DNA from: Aulostomus chinensis | Lineage: Eukaryota > Chordata > Actinopteri > Syngnathiformes > Aulostomidae | NCBI GenBank assembly: GCA_037954235.1 | Contig: JBBMOA010000021.1 | Coordinates: 8,881,501 to 8,945,500, forward strand | Length of the DNA stretch: 64,000 nt | Direction: 5' to 3' | Shown: positions 57,178 to 64,000 of the stretch, piece after piece | How positions within the stretch are numbered: position 1 is the first letter of the stretch | Layout of the letters: each line of letters begins with the position of its first letter | Notes under the pieces: model-generated | What the model was told of the DNA's origin: nothing | The model's input: the letters and a program-made list of their open reading frames with translations, nothing else | The model's database searches: none | Made by a program: the position numbers and the translations under genes

Positions 57178-57806
57178 TGTTGTTTGTTGTGTTAACTTAT
57201 ATTTTTATTTGAAACAAAATTGGTCTATGTGTTATAGCCCAGCCCATTTAAATTGTTTTCTGGTTACTGACATAAAGGCGAGAAAATAAAACCATACATT
57301 GTGTAGTTGTTCATCAGCAACACTTACCAACTGTATATTTTGTTCTTTTTTTATGGGGGCAAACCTTGAGATGTTTGTGTTTACTGACATTAGTGACAGT
57401 TCATGGGAGAATAGAAACAGGATGTTAGTTTTAATAAAATGGCACTCAAAATAAAGCCAAGGGATGACAACCAGAACAAAGCGCAGAAAAAAATAGCCTT
57501 AGACCTTTGATTTATTAAGTTAAATGTACAAAAGATCAATGACTTGATACATGTCATATTTCAAGGCTCTGTCATTAAGACAAAACTGTCCCAATCAAAA
57601 GCCTACCAACGTCTTCCTCCTGCCTAACAGCTCTCCGAGAGACAGCCGTATACATCCCCCGCTCCAAATCACAGTGCAATCTACTGTATAACGCAGCTAT
57701 GTCGTCAAATAGATCCGTATATAATGTAAAGAAACTTTTCATACAAAAGTGCAGAACAATATGTATTTACAGTATAATCTTCTTCCATATAAAAGTACTT
57801 CAGCAT

Positions 57807-57860
57807 GTGTGTGTGTGTGTGTGTGCGTGCGTGCGTGTGTGTGTGCGTGTGTGCATGTGT
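57807..57860. repeat. (TG)n/(CG) microsatellite
   Basis: TG run with several GCGT interruptions in the presumed MAP3K 3' UTR. Confidence 0.85.
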
Positions 57861-58501
57861 GCTCCCTCTCGGTAGAGCGGCTTTTACAAGCATATTCAGA
57901 TAAGGCACTAACAAGGGTCCACTGATCATTCTAAGTGCCAATCATCCCTCCTCCTCCAAATGACAGCGTCTGTTCCCATCTTTGACCCTTTTTATTTTTT
58001 GGCGATGTTTTCCTTTACAGCGGATTGAGGTGCGCCGCCGTCAAGTGGTCATCGAATGAGCTACTTCTAGAGTGGGAAAGCAAAGTAAAGGCAGTGCTGT
58101 GATTTTTTTTTTCCTTCTTAACAATAAAAAAGAACATGACACTTCCTTCAATATGATTCATCGCCATGGTTTTTTTCTCTTTTTTTTTAATAGCGATGTT
58201 TGATTGCATCTGATTTTTTTTTTTTTTTTTTTTGGTTGCGATGCACCAAGCTGCCATAATATAAAGAAGGCTTGTAGGGCTCTGAGTTGACAATCTAACG
58301 CCTCTAATACGGTACAAGAGAGTGTTGGAACTCGTTCGTCCTCCGTTTCAAATTGTCTTTGGCCACTTGTGAAGGCTCGCTGCGTTGGAATGGATGTCAC
58401 AGACTCAAACGTGAGTGTCCATATTGCTTCAACAGACATTTAAAATTGCACGCTAAATAACACGCTTGATTCTTTTACAACATTTCGTTTTATGGAATCA
58501 T

Positions 58502-58550
58502 ACATATATATATATATATATATTTATATGTGTGTGTGTGTATGTGTGTA
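58502..58550. repeat. (TA)n-(TG)n microsatellite
   Basis: TA run followed by TG run in the presumed MAP3K 3' UTR. Confidence 0.85.
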
Positions 58551-59251
58551 AAAAAAAATTATTAAAAAAAAGCTGAAAATAGAAAAATATCTCCTCAGTT
58601 GTTTATCCTGCATGTTGGAAATGTTTCGATGCATGATATCAAAAGTGCAATGTTCGGAGTGTTATGGTGATGTTAACCCTCTTAGATGTTTTTTTTCTTT
58701 TATGAAGACATTCTTGCTTACAAAGTCTTACTGTAAGGCGTTGATGGAAAATACATTGACATATTTTTAGGTGACAATAGAAAACCCACGACTTTTATGT
58801 GTCTTTCTTATAAAAAAATATTCGACCATCTTAATGTCACTTAGGTTATTGAGCGACGTACAGTACTATCATGAGATTATCTGATGTCTGGCCGATCCGA
58901 TTCTGCGGCAGTAGGTGAGTGAGACCCTGAGAGCGTCTCTGCTCTCTAATGTGGGTCCTTCTTCCTGCATCCTCCAGCTCAAGTGCTTTCTTGTCAGTCT
59001 CCTCCTGAAGGAACACGCTGGAGAGCCAATCGGGCCTCTCGTGGACGAATCAGAGCCAGTTGGTGAGGGATGCGGGGTTTGCTTCGGTCCTGGCGAGGCT
59101 GGTGATACACGACGGGGCAGGAAGTCCTGGAGCCTGGTGACAGGGAGCCCTGGGGACGGGGTGGGCCGGAGAGGAGGGGGAGACGCCGGAGCCGTAGCGG
59201 CCTCACAGGCAAAGGGGAGCGGGGACGCTGGGGAGGGAGGTTCCACAGGCC

Positions 59252-59480
59252 TCAGAAGCTACCTTGGACGAACGGGTGGCTGAGCAGAACATCTGCAGTG
59301 GGCCGCCACTTCTCCTCGACAAAAACTTGTCGCAGGAAGTCCCTGCAAGCGTCGGATACTCCCTCGGGAAGCAGGGGCTTTGTAGGCTGGGTGGCGATCT
59401 TAAAAATGGCTGCCATGGCTTCGTATTCTGCCCAAGGGGGTTTCTGGGTCAGCATCTCCACAACAGTGCAGGCAACACTC
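59252..59480 (-). CDS. MAP3K terminal exon (stop)
   Basis: SVACTVVEMLTQKPPWAEYE ... RPTADVLLSHPFVQGSF and TGA. The end lies a few residues after the last kinase helix, as in MAP3K2/3. Confidence 0.95.
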
Positions 59481-60820
59481 CTGAAGAGCAAGTAGAAAGA
59501 CGTGTGAGAAGAAAATGAGTCTTCTGTTTGTTTCTGTTACAGAACCCAATGATGCACAAAGGCTATAAAGGTTCTTTTTTTCCCCTGCTTCTCTTTGCCA
59601 GGCTAAAACTAATGATACACTGTCTGCAGGTGATGTAAATTTCCCCATCAGACTGTCTACATTTTAGATATTTGTGTACTGAAGACGTAGCTCATTTATT
59701 AGTGGCTGACTTGGTGCTGAACAGGATCTAAACCAACAAGGCTGTCAGCCAGCTAAAACTGTTCAAACAGAGTTCTCATCATCAGACCTGTGTGTGTGTG
59801 TGTTTTGTTTCTGCTCTCTGAATCGTACGATCTTCTGACGCCATCCATCGGCGAGCGTGTGGATGCAGAAAAACAAACGGTCTCAAACAACACTTGAGTC
59901 CAGCCGTTCCTCCTCTACTTGGAAAGGACAAACACGAGTGTCATCTGGCTCCATGGATGAGTCCTCGAAGACCCTTTGATTGATTGGATCAGGGTTTTGT
60001 TGGGTTTTTTTTTGCTCTGGATTGTGACATCCAACACATTCATAAGTGATTTTTAAGAATCAAAATCTCTCTGGCTGGTTTATTAGCTACTAATTCATTG
60101 ACTCACACTGTTCTTGTGTGAATAATATTTCTGCTTTAGTATTATTGTCTTCACGACACAATATGAGCATGTTCACATGATTTTTGCTTCTATTTGATGT
60201 CTGTCTTTCTTTCTTTACTTGCTACCGTCCATGTCTGTGACGAGGCAGCAGTCAAAATCTCCCTCCCGGGTGTCATTCTGGTCTCTTTCTCACCACACAT
60301 CAGCTTTACGGCCGTATCCCTCCCCGTTGATAACTTCTGGACTCATCCAGTAGGGGGTGCCAGTGACAGATTTGATGCCAGTTCCAGACATACAGATGGT
60401 CTGGATCCGTTTACTGGCTCCGAAGTCTCCCAGTTTCACGTTCCCTGAGGAGTCTCTCAGGATGTTAGCACCTGGTGGAACCAAATCAGATTAACTCAGA
60501 ACCACAGTCTCAAGAGAACCGCAAAATATCCTCCAGGGATTGTTCCAGAACCGGGATTTTTATTTACTCTACACTTACCTGAAAGAAAAAGAAAACAACA
60601 AAACAAAACCACTTTCTTTGGTTTTAGATTTAAACTTTCACTTTCTTTAGCGTCACACATCAGGGAATAAAATCATCTCTACAAGATCAACTCCTCCTTT
60701 GTAATTTTCCAACATGTAGCTGTGTCTATCCCATTTCCTCCAGGCGTTGTTTGATCAGTGACTAATGCACGCCACTAGCCACTCCACCTCCGCACCCACA
60801 GCGAGCAGCGAGAGAGGGAC

Positions 60821-60887
<67 letters not shown>

Positions 60888-61761
60888 CTAACCTTTAGCC
60901 CTCAAATTCTCACTCCTTCAGCCCGTTTCCAAAAGCCTCACCACTTCTTGCGAGGATGTGAGACTCAGCCCCCATAAATCATTTTAACGGCATTCGAGGT
61001 TTTTGTTTGGCCCTTTTGGAACGTTTACTAAATTTATAGTCTAAAGTTCTTTCCAGAATCTGCGCGTGCTGACAGCTCTTCTTTTTCTTTTTTAAACTGC
61101 ACACAGAAGAACTCTTGTGTAGCGGGATGAACGTACGCGGTATATTTCACATGAGGAGTATTTCTAAGTGGAAAAATCCCACCCACATCTACTTTCACAG
61201 AGCCCGCCTGTGTCCTGTGAGACCCCTACTATCTTTTTTCCACAGCGCTCAGTATATTTCCCTCCTTTTGGTTGTGGCTAAATGAAGCAGTGACTCAAAA
61301 AAAAAAAAAAGAGGTTGCAGACAGCCAAATTAATGCCTTTCCATCCGGTGTTGAACACTTTTAGACTGTCCGATTTCCCCAGTATGAACTTAATGTATTT
61401 CAAAAGAAGCGTTCAAAATAGCACACTTTTTTTTCCCCCAGGATTTTTTCTGCAGACGGTGATTAACCAAATGTCAACTAGAAAAAAATCATCAATTTTT
61501 TTTATTCTCCGTTGCTGCAATAATAATCTAAAAAAAGACTGCTCGTCAGCTGTCTCACATGTAGGTTGGTTGAAAATCAAATTAAAATCATATCCTGACC
61601 TTTTTGCTTTGCTATTTTTTACAAAATTTACCTTTAATGTCTCGGTGCACGATCATATTGCTGTGCAGGTAGGAAACCCCTTGGAGGATCTGTCTGGTGT
61701 ACCTCCTCGTCACCTTCTCTGTCAGGGCCCCGTAGGCTTTTAGCTGGTCCTTTATTGAGCC
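59252..61761 (-). CDS. MEKK2/MEKK3-type MAP3K, last three exons (partial)
   Basis: C-terminal kinase half of a MAP kinase kinase kinase. Relatives phosphorylate MKK5/MKK4/MKK7 and act in ERK5, JNK and NF-kB signalling. Exons 61761-61632, 60471-60294 and 59480-59252 join in frame (537 nt, 178 aa plus stop). Seen: GSIKDQLKAYGALTEKVTRR, HRDIKGAN catalytic loop, DFGASK, activation loop ending TGTPYWMSPEV, ADVWS, and KPPWAEYEAMAAIFKIATQP. Glycine loop, catalytic Lys and the N-terminal PB1 domain would lie beyond 64000. CMSGTG, ADVW and AEYE match MAP3K3, whereas SIKDQ and SVACTV match MAP3K2. A fish-specific paralog (map3k22) is also possible, so no symbol is given. Confidence 0.93.
60294..60471 (-). 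CDS. MAP3K exon n-1 (activation loop)
   Basis: ANILRDSSGNVKLGDFGASK, then the activation segment through TGTPYWMSPEVINGEGYG RKADV. Donor GTGAGA. Confidence 0.96.
60825..60885. repeat. (GA)n microsatellite
   Basis: About 30 GA units in the MAP3K intron between 60471 and 61632. Confidence 0.95.
61632..61761 (-). CDS. MAP3K exon n-2 (catalytic loop)
   Basis: GSIKDQLKAYGALTEKVTRR ... YLHSNMIVHRDIK plus one base. Acceptor TGTAG, donor GTAAAT. The preceding exon (MPGG and the N-lobe) was not found before 64000. Confidence 0.95.
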
Positions 61762-63245
61762 CTACAGATGAAAAGGACAGAATGAGAAAGTGACATCTTG
61801 AAATTTGTAATAACAGTTCCATATCAACTGGATTTATCCAGGGGTTGTTGTTTTTTTGGGTTGTTTGTTTTTTGTTTTGCATTTGAATGCAGCACACAGA
61901 GTTAACTATGCAAGTGTGATTAATCAAAAGCAGTTCTGAACACATCCAGTGCAGTTATTTACATGAAATTTAGACTATTAACTTAAAGGAACCAGTTTTT
62001 AGGAGAAATACACTTTTTCACCATCATTCCCTCAGCAAAAAGAGCAAAGGAGACGGATACTCTTCTCTCCACTGTGCTGCGTTCGGAGCTGAAACCCACA
62101 GAGAGGAAGCTAACCGCTATTTAGCTTTGCGCAATGAATGGTCGTGGATGGGAAGTGTTAGCATACCACCGTGAAAAGTAATCAAATAATTATCGTTCAG
62201 CATCTTGGTTTGTCCAAAAGCAATCATCCTCATCCTCTCTTACAAAGTCGGCCATGATTAACAGAAGCAGTCACTCTTCAAGTCGTCAACACGTTTTGTT
62301 TCTTTGTCCAAGTTTTAAAATGGTGCTGTAGTCATTCCAACGATTTCTCTGATTGTAAAATGACTTTACCTTGTTATCTTAAATGTTTCTTTCATAGTTA
62401 ACCGAAGTTCTATCGACACATCAACGACTTTTAACTAAAGTGCACTAACACTTCACATCCACTTATATTCATTTGTGCTAAGCTAACTAGCGGTCACTGG
62501 GTCTCAGCTGTCTCATGCACACAGAGAAGAGAGAGGAGTAACTGTCTTCTTGTCTGGCTCTGGAGTGGAAGACAATTCAAACTAATTTGGAAGAGTTTGG
62601 GGGAGAAACGGCTCCTCATATAACTAGAAATATGTTTTGAAGAGGGAATCATCATGATTTAACACTTTTTCTCCTCTAAATTACTGAGGAAAGGATGAAT
62701 GGAGCCGTGTCCTGGTAAATACCGGAGAAGCATTTGTTTAAATCCATCAGGAAGACAAGGATGAGACATGGATTAAGCCTTGAATATTTCTTTCCTCTCA
62801 TATAAAAAAAAACCATACAAGAAGCAAAAAGAAATCTATCTGTTCTTTCACTGTCTTAAATCTCCTTTGATATCCTGTTTTCAGCTCCTGAGGAAATCAC
62901 AGGAGCAAAAATCCAGTGACACTTGTGACGTATTTTTGGACTCTGGCAAAGGGGGACGGGGGGACGGGACACCTTCCTATGTCATTTCTCCTCGCCTCCT
63001 CACTCTCAGCTGTCAACAAGACACCTCAAGAGCTCTCTGGCTCTCCGAGGGCCACTAAAGCTTTATCGGTCATGCGCAGCGGTGCAGCCATGCCGAGCGG
63101 TCGCTCTCAAACTTGGCTCTGTCACTCACTTCTCCATCGTCTCTGCCAGTAAACTCCATTGAAACATACACGCATTTCCAATTTTCCAGACAATGTGAAT
63201 AGGACATTGAATTCTGCTCAGAAAAACAAAGAAAAAAAAACAACA

Positions 63246-63289
<44 letters not shown>

Positions 63290-64000
63290 CAGAAAGGCAG
63301 AGGAGGAGATATTAAAACACTCTGCTCGGGGACAGAGTCCACAGGCGACAGCAGCTCATTAAGACGCTCATTTAGAGAGAAAACGATCTCATAAACAGAG
63401 CTGTTCGGCTGACATCAACCGCTGTTTGTTGACAGCTGGCGACATTTCAGAATTGGTTTTAACAGATGTGGCTGCGAAGGATTAGATTGACTGTTTGGCT
63501 TTAAATGTGCGTGTACCCATTTTACAGACAACCAACTAAAATAATTACAACTGCAGACGTTATTTGTTATTTTATCGATGCTGTACTTGGGGGGGAAAAA
63601 AGAGAGAAAAAAACCTGACCCAGCGGTAAGTACGTTTTTACCATTTTTGAAGAATTTCAAGACTTAAGGTGTTGTTTCTTTTTTGTTTCGTACTTGTATG
63701 TGTTTTTTTTAATGATGCGCTCGTCACAAACTTTTCTCAGTCGCTGGAAATCGTTATTTTAATTGCATTACTTTCTGCTACATGGTTACTTTTGCAAATA
63801 ATGACAAGGAAATTAGCAACAAAAAATAATCGGAAAAATAGTAGGAGAAGTACATTTTTATTCATTTATTCATATGTGCTATCTTCAAGTTTGTTTTATT
63901 GCAAATTGTCTGATAAAACCGTTTGGTGTAATTTAGAAGATTCTGTTAACCATTTCCTCATTAAATTCACTTCTTTCGAAATTTCTTTGAAAAACATGAA
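61762..64000 (-). other. MAP3K intron running off the window
   Basis: No exon recognised. Contains a (CA)n microsatellite at 63249-63285 and AT-rich sequence. Confidence 0.6.
63249..63285. repeat. (CA)n microsatellite
   Basis: About 18 CA units in the MAP3K intron. Confidence 0.9.

Larger units (their letters stand above)
57490..59251 (-). other. MAP3K 3' UTR (probable)
   Basis: Begins with a GC-rich ~260-bp patch (58990-59250), then becomes AT-rich with poly-T runs and TA/TG microsatellites. Minus-strand AATAAA occurs at 57996-57991 and 57516-57511. No other exon recognised. Confidence 0.5.

Noticed and set aside
58869..59246. 125-codon Pro-rich minus-strand open frame after the MAP3K
   Set aside because: Not in frame with the kinase and GC-rich by composition. 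Treated as 3' UTR, though the frame continuing from the stop codon is listed as a weak finding.

Overview
This window comes from a vertebrate nuclear genome, almost certainly a ray-finned fish. The genes are split into short exons by GT/AG introns. The introns are full of CA/TG and GA microsatellites and fish-type SINE and LINE debris. The window also carries a CRY-DASH photolyase-family gene, which mammals lack. I see no prokaryotic or plasmid feature. All four recognisable genes lie on the minus strand, so transcription runs from high to low coordinates. I rebuilt exons by hand from reading frame, splice sites and known family sequences; no alignment was run.

Layout from high to low coordinates: (1) 59252-61761, the last three exons of a MEKK2/MEKK3-type MAP kinase kinase kinase, whose 5' part lies beyond the window. 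(2) 56025-51309, a complete 14-exon cry-dash gene (521 aa). (3) 50090-45239, a complete 5-exon myd88 gene (288 aa; death domain, intermediate domain, TIR domain). (4) 43094-4818, a complete 18-exon oxsr1 gene (535 aa; Ste20-type kinase, S-motif region, CCT domain). Its first four introns are 5.8-7.9 kb each and take up nearly half of the window. The first ~3.6 kb is 3' flank.

The order myd88 then oxsr1 on one strand matches the human 3p22 arrangement. The cry-dash 3' end lies only a few hundred bases upstream of the myd88 start codon. The genes are not one pathway: OXSR1 controls cation-chloride cotransporters below WNK kinases, MyD88 couples TLR/IL-1 receptors to IRAK4, CRY-DASH is a flavoprotein of the photolyase/cryptochrome family, and the MAP3K feeds MAPK and NF-kB signalling.

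Repeats include six copies of one tRNA-derived SINE-like family, two with clear target-site duplications, two side by side on one repeated target word, and two facing each other inside a myd88 intron. There are also two decayed non-LTR retrotransposon remnants, a 17-bp minisatellite, at least two other interspersed fish repeats and about 18 microsatellites. I found no clearly new biological system. The most useful leads are splice-site and regulatory oddities: weak donors around the myd88 intermediate-domain exon, a long (UG)n tract before the oxsr1 activation-loop exon, and a D-box-like inverted pair ahead of cry-dash.
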